The position numbers were made by a program, and so were the translations under genes. A stretch of DNA of 64,000 nt, taken from CAVYXK01 sp963708245 (lineage in GTDB: Bacteria > Pseudomonadota > Alphaproteobacteria > Acetobacterales > Acetobacteraceae). The DNA lies in assembly GCA_963708245.1 (NCBI GenBank), contig OY970201.1, forward strand, positions 3,782,001 through 3,846,000. Reading direction: 5' to 3'. This document shows, in pieces, positions 8,365 through 16,132 of the stretch (the first letter of the stretch is position 1; each line of letters starts with the position of its first letter). The notes below the pieces were generated by a model, which saw only the letters and a list, made by a program, of their open reading frames with translations, was not told where the DNA came from and searched no databases.

Positions 8365-9429
8365 ATGATGAAGCCTCCGCGCAACCATCGGCCCGGCGGG
8401 CCCGGCCGACCACCGCCGGATCGCGGCCCGCGCCGCGATTTCGGTGACCTGCCGCGGAATCAAAATCAGCCGGCGGGCGGCTCGCGGCATAACGCGCACG
8501 GACAGGCGCGCCCCGGTTTTGGCGCCTCACGACCTCCCGACCAGGGCGGAGCGAACAGGGAGCGAAGCTCCGGTCATTTCGGCCCGCGATCACCAGAGCG
8601 AGACCAGCAGACCCAACGTCCGTTCCAGCCGCGCCCGCAGCATGACAACCGGCCTCGCCACGGCGGTACGCCGCCGCACGGCGAACGGTCCGGCCCTCGT
8701 CCGCCGGAAGCTCCACGCGGCACCGTCTGGCTCTATGGCCATCATGCGGTCGTCGCCGCGCTCGCCAATCCTGCCCGTCGCCTCCGCCGGCTGCTTCTGA
8801 CGGAAGAAGCCGAAGCGACACTGGCCGAGCGTCTTGCTCCGCCTTGGCCACTGCCCGCGGAACGAGCCGACCGCGGCCGGCTCGATCATTTGCTGGGGCG
8901 CGACGTCGTGCACCAGGGGGCGGCTGTACTTGCCGACCCGTTGCCGCCGCCCAGCCTAGCGCAGACGCTGGAGCGGCCGGGCCCGCTGATCGTGCTCGAC
9001 CAGGTCACCGATCCGCGCAACGTCGGCGCCATTCTGCGCTCGGCCGCCGCGTTCGGCGCCGCCGGCGTGATTACCCAGGACCGCAACGCACCGGAGGAGA
9101 CTGGCGCGCTCGCCAAGGCCGCATCTGGCGCGTTGGAGACCGTGCCACTGCTGCGCGCGGTGAACATTGCCCGCACGCTGATCGTGCTGAAGGCGTCCAA
9201 TCTCTGGGTGGTCGGGCTGGACGTCGGCGGTGCCGCGCCGCTCTCCGGTCCGGCATTCAGCGGGCGGCGGGTCGCACTTGTGCTCGGCGCCGAGGGCACC
9301 GGGTTGCGGCGGCTTACCCGCGAAACTTGCGACGAGGTGGCGGGCCTTGCCACGCGCGGCGCGATGGAGAGCCTCAATGTGTCCACCGCTGCCGCGGTCG
9401 CCCTTTATGAGCTGACGAGGCTCGCATGA
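8365..9429 (+). CDS. rlmB: 23S rRNA (guanosine-2'-O)-methyltransferase RlmB-like (SpoU/TrmH family)
   Basis: A 354-residue SpoU methyltransferase that should 2'-O-methylate a guanosine of 23S rRNA using S-adenosylmethionine. Residues 1-~115 are an unusual tail very rich in Pro, Arg, Gln, His and Gly, likely disordered. WLYGHHAVVAALANP opens the substrate-binding domain. The SpoU domain (~210-354) shows LDQVTDPRNVGAILRSAAAFGA, LVLGAEGTGLRRLTRE and MESLNVSTAAAVALYEL, the three motifs that form the trefoil knot. E. coli RlmB has ~243 residues, so the N-terminal tail is the oddity. The stop overlaps the next start (ATGA). Confidence 0.9.
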   Translation: MMKPPRNHRPGGPGRPPPDRGPRRDFGDLPRNQNQPAGGSRHNAHGQARPGFGASRPPDQGGANRERSSGHFGPRSPERDQQTQRPFQPRPQHDNRPRHGGTPPHGERSGPRPPEAPRGTVWLYGHHAVVAALANPARRLRRLLLTEEAEATLAERLAPPWPLPAERADRGRLDHLLGRDVVHQGAAVLADPLPPPSLAQTLERPGPLIVLDQVTDPRNVGAILRSAAAFGAAGVITQDRNAPEETGALAKAASGALETVPLLRAVNIARTLIVLKASNLWVVGLDVGGAAPLSGPAFSGRRVALVLGAEGTGLRRLTRETCDEVAGLATRGAMESLNVSTAAAVALYELTRLA

Positions 9430-10208
9430 CCGACTTCGATCCCCTGCGGACGGCGACCGCGCTCCGCGAGCTTCGCCAGGCCCACCATCGGATGCGCGCG
9501 TTGCCGCCATCTGTCGCGCCGCGGTCCGAGCAGGAGGGCGCGGCAGTGCAGCTCGAGCTGGCTCGGCTCATGGGCGCCGATCCCCCGGCCGGATTCAAGA
9601 TCGGCGCCACCGGCAAGCGCATGCAAGCCTATCTCGGACTGTCTGGCCCGGCGGCCGGGTTCATGCCTGCCGCCGGGCTCCACAGCTCCGGCGCGACGGT
9701 CCGCTTCGCGGATTTCGTCAACCCGGGCGTGGAATGCGAGATCGCGGTGCGCCTGGCGAATGATCTGCCGCCCGGACCGTGCACGCGGGCCGATGCCGAA
9801 GCCGCAGTTGGTGACCTGATGGCCGGCATCGAGATCGTCGAGAACCGCTACCACGACCTGACCGAGCTCGGCACGCCGACGATGATCGCCGATCAGGTGT
9901 TCCATGCGGCTGCCGTGATCGGTGCGCCGGCCGATCACTGGCGCAACCTTGACGTGGCGGCGCTGGCCGGCCGCATGAGCATCGACGGCAGCGTGCGGGA
10001 GCAGGGTGTCGCGGCCGATCTGCTCGGACATCCGATGAACTGTCTTGCCTGGCTGGCCGGTTCCGAGGTCGCAGCGGCGTTCGGCGGTCTGAAGGCTGGG
10101 CAAACGATCATGCTGGGCAGCGTGACGCCGCCGATCTGGCTGGATGCACCGGCGCGCGTGACCGTCGAGTTCCCGCCGCTGCCCGCGGTAGCGGTAACGC
10201 TCGCTTAA
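9426..10208 (+). CDS. 2-keto-4-pentenoate hydratase family protein
   Basis: A 260-residue protein of the MhpD/fumarylacetoacetate-hydrolase-like fold, which hydrates or decarboxylates 2-oxo-dienoates from aromatic ring cleavage. Family signs are GADPPAGFKIGATGKRMQ near residue 50, NPGVECEIAVRLANDL with metal-ligand Glu residues near 100-105, VGDLMAGIEIVENRY near 140 and LGHPMNCLAWLA near 200. It overlaps rlmB by four bases, yet no other ring-cleavage genes are nearby, so the substrate is uncertain. The rlmB coupling is probably only co-transcription. Confidence 0.8.
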   Translation: MTDFDPLRTATALRELRQAHHRMRALPPSVAPRSEQEGAAVQLELARLMGADPPAGFKIGATGKRMQAYLGLSGPAAGFMPAAGLHSSGATVRFADFVNPGVECEIAVRLANDLPPGPCTRADAEAAVGDLMAGIEIVENRYHDLTELGTPTMIADQVFHAAAVIGAPADHWRNLDVAALAGRMSIDGSVREQGVAADLLGHPMNCLAWLAGSEVAAAFGGLKAGQTIMLGSVTPPIWLDAPARVTVEFPPLPAVAVTLA

Positions 10209-10248
10209 CCGGACGGGGCCCAAGCTTAGCCCTCGTCTCCGCGACGTT

Positions 10249-10515
10249 GTGACATGGCCAAAAACGGCCCGACCTGGAAGGGGCGGAGCCGTGCTCGCCG
10301 ACTGGAACCTGCTCTCCGAAGACCTGCAGCTCAGCTTGGCAAATGAGGCCCTGGCCCGGGCGGTGGAAACGCTCGCCACCCAGGCTGACGTGCTGGCCGC
10401 CGAGATGGAAGCTGGCGCGCTGGTCGACCGCGGCGGCCCGGCTGCGCTGCGCCTGTTCGCCGCGGTGATTCGAATCAATCGCAAGCACTGGCTTACTCCG
10501 GCGGGGCATGCATAA
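10249..10515 (+). CDS. Small conserved-type hypothetical protein
   Basis: Up to 88 residues. A GTG at 10291 (VLADWNLLSEDL...), preceded by GGAAGGGGCGGAG, is the more likely start and gives 74 residues. The body is helical and acidic (EALARAVETLATQADVLAAEMEAGAL) and ends in a block with LRLFAAVIRINRKHW. I recall similar short proteins downstream of other genes in Acetobacteraceae, with no assigned function. Copy 2 of the IS1202-type element begins 100 bases downstream. Confidence 0.55.
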   Translation: MTWPKTARPGRGGAVLADWNLLSEDLQLSLANEALARAVETLATQADVLAAEMEAGALVDRGGPAALRLFAAVIRINRKHWLTPAGHA

Positions 10516-10599
10516 CCCCTCCCGCCACCTCGTCCTCACCTGAATACGGTCGCATGCGGGGCGCTTGGGAAGCAGTTCGGCGGACACCCCAGGGGCGGG

Positions 10600-10615
10600 C
10601 CAGCCCCGGAAAGGA
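10600..10615. repeat. Target-site duplication of IS copy 2, left half
   Basis: CCAGCCCCGGAAAGGA directly precedes the left end of the element and is repeated without mismatch at 12127-12142, right after the other end. It is a 16-bp duplication. Confidence 0.9.
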
Positions 10616-12126
10616 TGTCGGTAGCACACGGTATGTCCGGTTTAGGTAGCGCACGATCTGTCCGGTGATGATGGTTCCTTTTGGGAGCCCGGATGCGCCG
10701 GTCGGAAGCCCTTCAGGGTGTGCGAGTGATCAAGTTCGGGAGCGTGCTGGAGCGGTATGAAGCGAGCGAACTCAACCAGTGCGAAGCGGCGGAGCTGCTT
10801 GGGATCAGCGAGCGGACATTCCGTCGTTGGCAACAGCGCTACGAAGAGTGCGGGGCGGCCGGTCTTCTGGACCGGCGGCTTGGTCGGGCGTCTGGGAAGC
10901 GGGTTCCGGTCGACCGGGAGGAGGAGGTCGAGCGGCTGTATCGTATGCGTTACAGCGGGTTCACGGCGAAGCACTTTCACGAGCACTTGGTGGGCCGCCA
11001 CGGTTTCCGCTGGGGCTACACGTGGACCAAGGCGTTCCTGCAATCGAAGGGGCTTCTGGAGCGCGCCGCGCGGCGCGGCGCACACCGGCGCAAGCGGCCG
11101 CGACGGCCGTTGCCTGGAATGATGCTTCATCAGGATGGGTCGCGCCATGAATGGCTGGCGGGGCGGGAGACGCTGGACCTGATAGTGACGATGGACGACG
11201 CGACGAACGTGATCTACTCGGGGTTTTTGGTAGCGGAGGAAGGCACGGAATCGACGTTCCAGGCTCTGCTGGAGGTGTTTGGCGCGCATGGCCTGCCGCT
11301 GAGCCTCTATACGGATCGGGGCAGCCACTACTTCGTGACGCCGGAGTCTGGCGGCCCGGTTGACCGGAAGCGGCCGACACAGGTTGGGCGGGCGCTGGCG
11401 CATTTGGGCGTGGAGCACATTGCGGCCTACTCACCGCAGGCCCGTGGTCGTTCGGAGCGGCTGTTTCAGACGTTACAGGATCGCCTGGTCAAGGAGCTGG
11501 CGCTGGCTGGGATCACGACGGTTGCGGAGGCCAACCGGTTCATTCGGGATTGCTACCTGCCGGCGCACAACGCGCAGTTTGCGGTGAAGGCGGAGCAGGA
11601 GGGATCGGCTTTCGTCGCCGTTGCTGGTGTCGATCTGCGGGAAATTCTGTGTATCCAGGAGGAGCGCCAGGTGGACCGCGACAACACGGTTTCGTGGCGA
11701 CGGATGAAGCTGCAGATACCACCGTCGCCGCTGCGTGCTCATTTCGTGAAGGCACGGGTGAAGGTGCGGCAATATCACGACGGGAGCCACGCGGTGTTCC
11801 ACGGCCCGCGCTGCCTGGGACGCTATGACGCGCAGGGGGCGCTGCGGATGGCGGCGTTGGACGCGGCGGCATGATCGCGCTTGGGTCCGGCTCGCCTGTG
11901 GATTTGTGGGCAACGGAAGAGCGTTGCCCACAACTCCACAGGCGCATCAGCAAAAGAAGGAAATTGATTTCATGAGTTGAAGAAGACGCGCCCGTCACCA
12001 GCCAACGGCCCGCCTGACCTGCCGCCAGAACGGCCGCCGTTCTGTCCCTGCCTCTTGGGAACGGACCGGAAACAAGCGGACAACTGATGTGCTACGTAAA
12101 CCGGACAACTTAATTAGCTATCGACA
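10616..12126 (+). mobile_element. IS1202/ISNCY-type insertion sequence, copy 2
   Basis: A 1,511-bp element on the plus strand, apparently identical to copy 1 at 3865-5375 but inverted. It starts TGTCGGTAGC and ends GCTATCGACA, with matching subterminal TGTCCGGTTTA(G/C)GTAGC segments. It is flanked by a perfect 16-bp target duplication. As I recall, the ISTde1 subgroup of the IS1202 family makes duplications of about 15-18 bp, which would suit this element. The intact duplication shows a single clean insertion between a small ORF and a terminator. Confidence 0.92.
10681..11874 (+). CDS. ISNCY/IS1202-type DDE transposase (copy 2)
   Basis: The 397-residue product is identical to the copy 1 transposase: helix-turn-helix near residues 20-60 and an integrase-type core with its catalytic Asp, Asp and Glu in HQDGSRHEW, YTDRGSHYF and RSERLFQTL. 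The reading frame begins at TTG with an ATG four codons in. It is intact and flanked by complete element ends, so it is the best candidate for an active transposase in this window. Confidence 0.88.
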   Translation: MGARMRRSEALQGVRVIKFGSVLERYEASELNQCEAAELLGISERTFRRWQQRYEECGAAGLLDRRLGRASGKRVPVDREEEVERLYRMRYSGFTAKHFHEHLVGRHGFRWGYTWTKAFLQSKGLLERAARRGAHRRKRPRRPLPGMMLHQDGSRHEWLAGRETLDLIVTMDDATNVIYSGFLVAEEGTESTFQALLEVFGAHGLPLSLYTDRGSHYFVTPESGGPVDRKRPTQVGRALAHLGVEHIAAYSPQARGRSERLFQTLQDRLVKELALAGITTVAEANRFIRDCYLPAHNAQFAVKAEQEGSAFVAVAGVDLREILCIQEERQVDRDNTVSWRRMKLQIPPSPLRAHFVKARVKVRQYHDGSHAVFHGPRCLGRYDAQGALRMAALDAAA

Positions 12127-12142
12127 CCAGCCCCGGAAAGGA
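12127..12142. repeat. Target-site duplication of IS copy 2, right half
   Basis: Exact repeat of 10600-10615 (CCAGCCCCGGAAAGGA), abutting the right end of the element. Confidence 0.9.
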
Positions 12143-12254
12143 CTGGCCCAATCCCCTACCGCCGACCTATACTGATCTTGACCTTCACGGTCATGATCAC
12201 TACGATCAACGGCAAGAGCTTGCGATGGGCTTGCATCGCTTCGCTCCATAGTGA

Positions 12255-12290
12255 CGCCGGGCAGGACCACCCTGCCCGGCGTTTCCATTT
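12255..12290 (+). terminator. Strong hairpin terminator
   Basis: CGCCGGGCAGG at 12255-12265 pairs perfectly with CCTGCCCGGCG at 12271-12281 around a 5-base loop, followed by TTTCCATTT. Orientation suggests it ends plus-strand transcription coming from 10.5 kb or from the insertion sequence. It also separates that from the convergent amidohydrolase gene. Confidence 0.6.
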
Positions 12291-12341
12291 GTGGGGGCCG
12301 GGGTTGAGGCGTGATGTACGGCGTAGTTTCGTACCGCCAGA

Positions 12342-13766
12342 TCACGCCGCCTTCGACATCTCGATCGGCGGCTCGACATCCGGGGGCAACGGGCACACAT
12401 ACGGCGTGTCCTTCAGCCGAGCATCATGGTCCGCCTTGGCGCGAGCCAGCAGCGTCTCGTCGCGGATCACGTCGATCGCGGTGCCGGCCATCACCTTCGC
12501 CACATGCACCATGCCCTTATGCGCCGCCGGCATTTTGCCCTGTGCGGTCAACTGCCAGGAATGGCCCGGCGTGCCGATCGCATAAGTGGCGCCGCGCGCC
12601 TGCACCGTCGGCACCTTCCAGCTCACGTCTCCCACATCGGTCGAGCCCATCATCGGCGCCGACTTGGCATCCAGCGGCACGATCGCATCGCACAGCGAAA
12701 GCCCCTTCTGCAACGACAGGCCGACACGGCGGAAGGCGGATTCGATGTCCTCATCGCTCAGTGTCGCCTGGATCTTGGCGGCGAAAGCGTGATCCGCCTC
12801 GTCGAAGGGCGGCGGCCCGAGGCGCATCAGATTGTCGTGCATCGCCCGCTCCAAAGGGGCGTTGGGAAGCAGGTTGGACACCGCGCTGACCACGCGGTGC
12901 TGCATCTTCGTCTCGGTCATCAGCGCCGCGCCCTCGGCGATCTTGATCACACGGGCGATCAGCCGGTTCAGCTCCGGCAGGTTGCGCGCCCGTACGAGAT
13001 AACGCACCTTCGCATGCGCTTGCACCACGTTTGGCGCGATCCCGCCGGCATCGAGCAGTGCATAATGCACGCGCGCATCCGACGGCATGTGCTCGCGCAT
13101 ATAGTTGACACCGACATTCATCAGCTCGACCGCGTCGAGTGCGCTACGTCCCAGATGCGGCGCCGCGGCGGCGTGCGAAGCGCGGCCGTTAAAGGTGAAA
13201 TCAATGCGGGTGTTGGCCAGCGACTTCGCCTCGTTCACCCCGGCAAACGCAGCCGGATGCCACGACACGGCGACATCGACGTCGTCGAACGTGCCGGCGC
13301 GGACCATGAAGCCCTTGGCGGCGCCGCCTTCCTCGGCGGGGCAGCCGTAATAGCGGACACGCCCCTTGATGCCGTGCGCCGCCAGATAGTCCTTCACTGC
13401 TGCAGCCGCCAGCAGCGACGCGGAGCCGAGCAGATTGTGCCCGCAGCCATGCCCATAACCGTTGCCTGGCAACGGCCGATGTTCGGCCACGCCAGCCTCC
13501 TGACTGAGGCCCGGCAGGGCATCGTATTCGCCGAGAATGGCAATCACCGGACCGCCTTCACCTGCCTCGCCCATCACCGCGGTCGGAATGCCCGCAACGT
13601 TGGCGGTCACGCGGAAGCCCTCGCGCTTCAGCATCTCAGTGTGCTCGGCGCAGGATCGGGTCTCGGTATAAGCGAGCTCCGGCATGCCCCAGATGCGATC
13701 GCTCATCGCCTCGAACGCGTCCTTTCTGGCATCGACCTGACGCCAGATCTCCTCGGTGTTCTGCAT
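12342..13766 (-). CDS. abgB: M20 amidohydrolase, aminobenzoyl-glutamate utilization protein B-like
   Basis: A 474-residue zinc peptidase of the M20D group. AbgB with AbgA cleaves p-aminobenzoyl-glutamate. Seen here: LGEYDALPGL (~residue 80), GNGYGHGCGHNLLG (~105, metal-binding His region), YGCPAEEGGAAK (~145, catalytic and metal Glu) and HPAAFAG; the dimerisation domain starts near HAAAAPHLGRSA, and MMGSTDVGDVSW lies near the end. The ATG at 13766, after AAGGGAAATTGCGA, is preferred to the TTG two codons upstream. It follows an enolase-superfamily gene by 12 bases, so both probably share a transcript. The true substrate could be another N-acyl amino acid, since no abgA or abgT is nearby. Confidence 0.82.
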   Translation of the reverse strand: MQNTEEIWRQVDARKDAFEAMSDRIWGMPELAYTETRSCAEHTEMLKREGFRVTANVAGIPTAVMGEAGEGGPVIAILGEYDALPGLSQEAGVAEHRPLPGNGYGHGCGHNLLGSASLLAAAAVKDYLAAHGIKGRVRYYGCPAEEGGAAKGFMVRAGTFDDVDVAVSWHPAAFAGVNEAKSLANTRIDFTFNGRASHAAAAPHLGRSALDAVELMNVGVNYMREHMPSDARVHYALLDAGGIAPNVVQAHAKVRYLVRARNLPELNRLIARVIKIAEGAALMTETKMQHRVVSAVSNLLPNAPLERAMHDNLMRLGPPPFDEADHAFAAKIQATLSDEDIESAFRRVGLSLQKGLSLCDAIVPLDAKSAPMMGSTDVGDVSWKVPTVQARGATYAIGTPGHSWQLTAQGKMPAAHKGMVHVAKVMAGTAIDVIRDETLLARAKADHDARLKDTPYVCPLPPDVEPPIEMSKAA

Positions 13767-13778
13767 TCGCAATTTCCC

Positions 13779-14867
13779 TTATTGCACGCGATGCCTGTCG
13801 AGCAGGTCGTAGTTCGGATCAGCGCCGATGCCGGGCACGGCCGGCGGGCTGACGGTGCCGTCCGCGTTCAGCGTCAGCGTGTGGTGATAGATGCGGCCCC
13901 ACATCGGATCGACCGTGTCGCGATAGAACTCAAGGATCAGCCCGTTGCTGATCGCCGCCACCAGATGCACGTGGATGTCCTGCGAGCCGTGCGGCGCGAT
14001 ATCCACATCGTGCGCCTGTGCCAGCGCCGCCACCTTCATGAACTCGGTGACGCCGCCCAGCACCTTGGCATCCGCGTTCAGGATCGCGGCACAGTCGCCG
14101 CGGATCAGATCGCGGAAGCCGTAACGGGTGTATTCATTCTCCCCAGTGGCGATCGGAATGGTGGTGGCCTGGGCGAGCCTGTGGTGGCCGTCGTAATCGT
14201 CCGGCGCGACCGGTTCCTCGAACCAGAAGATGTCGTACTGCTCGACGCGCTTCGCGAGCTGCACCGCCTCGTACCAGCGATAGGCGCAGTTGGCGTCGAT
14301 CATCAGCTTCACGTCCGGCCCGACCGCCTCGCGCGCGGCGCGCACCCGAGCGACGTCCTCTGCGATCGACACGCCGCCCACCTTCATCTTCACAGCGCGC
14401 GCACCCATCACAACGTTATCTTCCATCTCCTTCGCCAGCTCGCGGAGACCCTTGCCCTCCTCGTAATAGCCGCCGGCAATGTAAGTGGGCACCCGGTCGC
14501 GGAAGCCGCCGAGCAGCTTGTAAAGCGGCAGGTTGGCCGCCTTGGCGCGGATGTCCCACAGCCCGATATCGATTGTGGCGATCGCCCGGGTCGTCAGCCC
14601 GCGCCGGCCGATCAGCTTCGGCACCCACATCTTGTGCCACAGTCGCTCCACGTCGATCGGATCCTCGCCAATCAGCATCGGGCTCAGCCGTTCGATCGTG
14701 GCGCGCTCGATCGCGCCGCCGCTGCCCAGCCCAATGCCAGTGATGCCCTCATCCGTGGTGATCTCGGTGATCGCGAAATCAACATGCGTGTAGGTGTGCT
14801 TGCCGTTGGTGATCGGCCGCGTGCGCGGCCAGCGGAACGCCTTGGTGGTGATGCCGGTGATCTTCAT
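13779..14867 (-). CDS. Mandelate racemase/muconate lactonizing enzyme family protein
   Basis: A 362-residue enolase-superfamily enzyme that abstracts a proton alpha to a carboxylate with Mg2+ help. The N-terminal capping domain spans ~1-125. The barrel shows the KxK base pair in VKMKVGG (~165), metal ligands Asp in MIDANCAY (~195), Glu in FWFEEPVAP (~220) and Glu in ATGENEYTRYG (~245), and a His in DIAPHGSQDIHVH (~295). This pattern fits the MR subgroup (acid-sugar dehydratases or racemases). Neighbours do not fix the substrate. It lies upstream of the AbgB-like gene and downstream of the HDAC-like gene. Confidence 0.85.
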   Translation of the reverse strand: MKITGITTKAFRWPRTRPITNGKHTYTHVDFAITEITTDEGITGIGLGSGGAIERATIERLSPMLIGEDPIDVERLWHKMWVPKLIGRRGLTTRAIATIDIGLWDIRAKAANLPLYKLLGGFRDRVPTYIAGGYYEEGKGLRELAKEMEDNVVMGARAVKMKVGGVSIAEDVARVRAAREAVGPDVKLMIDANCAYRWYEAVQLAKRVEQYDIFWFEEPVAPDDYDGHHRLAQATTIPIATGENEYTRYGFRDLIRGDCAAILNADAKVLGGVTEFMKVAALAQAHDVDIAPHGSQDIHVHLVAAISNGLILEFYRDTVDPMWGRIYHHTLTLNADGTVSPPAVPGIGADPNYDLLDRHRVQ

Positions 14868-14880
14868 GCCGCCGTCTCCG

Positions 14881-15816
14881 TCAATCCGCGCGCATCAGCC
14901 CGCGCACATGCGCCGCCACCGATGCCGCCAGCGCATCGAGATCGTAGCCGCCCTCCAGCACCGAGACGATACGCCCGCCCGTCTGCCGTTCGGCAAGCGC
15001 CACAAGCTCAGCGGTGACCCAGGCGAAATCCGCCGTCTCCAACCGGAGTTGCGCCAGCGGGTCCGCCATGTGCGCATCGAACCCGGCCGAAACGATCAGC
15101 AGCTCCGGCGAGAAGCGTTCAAGCGCCGGCACGATCGTGCCGGCCCAGGCAGTGCAAAACGCGTCACCATCGGCGCCCGGCGGCAGCGGAACATTCACGA
15201 TGTTGCCTGCGCAACCTCGCTCGTAGGCGTAGCCCGTGCCCGGATAGCACGGGCTCTGATGCGAAGACGCGTAGAACAGGTCCGCATCAGCAGCGAACAT
15301 CGCCTGTGTGCCGTTGCCGTGATGCACATCGAAATCTACCACCGCGACGCGTTGCAGCCCGTACTGGGCGCGCGCCCACAACGCCGCGATGGCGGCATTG
15401 TTGAACAGGCAGAACCCCATCGGGCGAGCCGGCTCCGCGTGGTGTCCAGGCGGGCGCACCGCTGCAAACGCCGCACGCACCGCGCCCTCCATGACCGCGT
15501 CCACCCCGGCGACCGCGGCGCCTGCCGCGCGCAGCGCTGCCTCCGCGCTGCCGGCATTCATCGCGGTGTCGGCATCGAGTTGCACCAGCTCGCCGGGCCG
15601 GGGACGGATCGCCAGGATGGCATCGACGTAGTCCCCCGGATGCGCCAGCAGAAGCTGCTCGCGCGTCGCCCGTGGCGCCGCCTCGCGCAGCAGCGGCGCG
15701 AACACTGGAGCTTCCAGCGCGGCCAGCACCGCGCGCAGCCGGTCCGGACGTTCGGGGTGCCAGTCCCCGGCGTCGTGCTCCAGGCAGGCGGGATGCGTAA
15801 TGAGCGCGGTCGGCAC
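14881..15816 (-). CDS. Histone-deacetylase-family deacetylase (AcuC/acetylpolyamine hydrolase type)
   Basis: A 311-residue zinc deacetylase of the arginase/HDAC fold, which in bacteria removes acetyl groups from polyamines or other amines. The family opening HPERPDRLRAVLAALE is near residue 20. RPPGHHAEPARPMGFC (~125) carries the catalytic His pair, VAVVDFDVHHGNGTQ (~160) gives zinc Asp and His ligands, SAGFDAHMADPLAQL (~245) gives the second zinc Asp, and SVLEGGYDLDAL (~290) closes the site. All key residues are present, so it should be active. It is one base from the TusA-like stop, implying co-transcription. Confidence 0.87.
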   Translation of the reverse strand: MPTALITHPACLEHDAGDWHPERPDRLRAVLAALEAPVFAPLLREAAPRATREQLLLAHPGDYVDAILAIRPRPGELVQLDADTAMNAGSAEAALRAAGAAVAGVDAVMEGAVRAAFAAVRPPGHHAEPARPMGFCLFNNAAIAALWARAQYGLQRVAVVDFDVHHGNGTQAMFAADADLFYASSHQSPCYPGTGYAYERGCAGNIVNVPLPPGADGDAFCTAWAGTIVPALERFSPELLIVSAGFDAHMADPLAQLRLETADFAWVTAELVALAERQTGGRIVSVLEGGYDLDALAASVAAHVRGLMRAD

Positions 15817-15817
15817 C

Positions 15818-16069
15818 TCAGTCGTCCTTTGCCGGGGGGTCAGCCTCGCGACGGCGGATCAGGAAACTGAACACACCGCCCTCATCGCTCCAGGCCAGCA
15901 GGGCGTGCCCGGTCTCGCGGCAATAGGCCTGGAAATCGGCAACAGACGCGCGATCGGTCGCCAGTACGCGCAGTCGCTCATTGGGCCGCATGCCGCGCAG
16001 CACGCGGTTGGCGCGCAGCACCGGCAGGGGACAGCTCAGTCCCTTCACGTCGAGCACCGCTTCGGTCAT
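15818..16069 (-). CDS. TusA/SirA-like sulfurtransferase-fold protein
   Basis: An 83-residue protein with the TusA signature LDVKGLSCPLPVLRANRVL at residues 6-24. Its single Cys (CPxP motif) carries sulfur in TusA, feeding thiouridine, molybdenum-cofactor or sulfur-oxidation pathways. The end is acidic and short. The start at 16069 gives the usual family length; longer upstream frames are antisense to the kinase gene. It heads the minus-strand operon with the deacetylase, enolase-family and M20 genes, and its TCA stop is one base before the next ATG. Its role with those genes is unclear. Confidence 0.85.
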   Translation of the reverse strand: MTEAVLDVKGLSCPLPVLRANRVLRGMRPNERLRVLATDRASVADFQAYCRETGHALLAWSDEGGVFSFLIRRREADPPAKDD

Positions 16070-16132
16070 CCGCGCATCCTGCGGCGCATGCTGCGCTTGA
16101 GCAAGCCGGCCGGCTCCGTCATGCTGGCGGCG

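Noticed and set aside
3865..12126. Classical composite transposon
   Set aside because: The enclosed genes are housekeeping-like (tRNA-Tyr, rlmB) and there is no shared outer target duplication, so past joint transposition is not shown.
12426..15017. 863-residue plus-strand frame across 12.4-15.0 kb
   Set aside because: It is antisense to the M20 hydrolase and enolase-family genes, both with clear motifs. The product is His/Arg-rich nonsense typical of GC-rich shadow frames.
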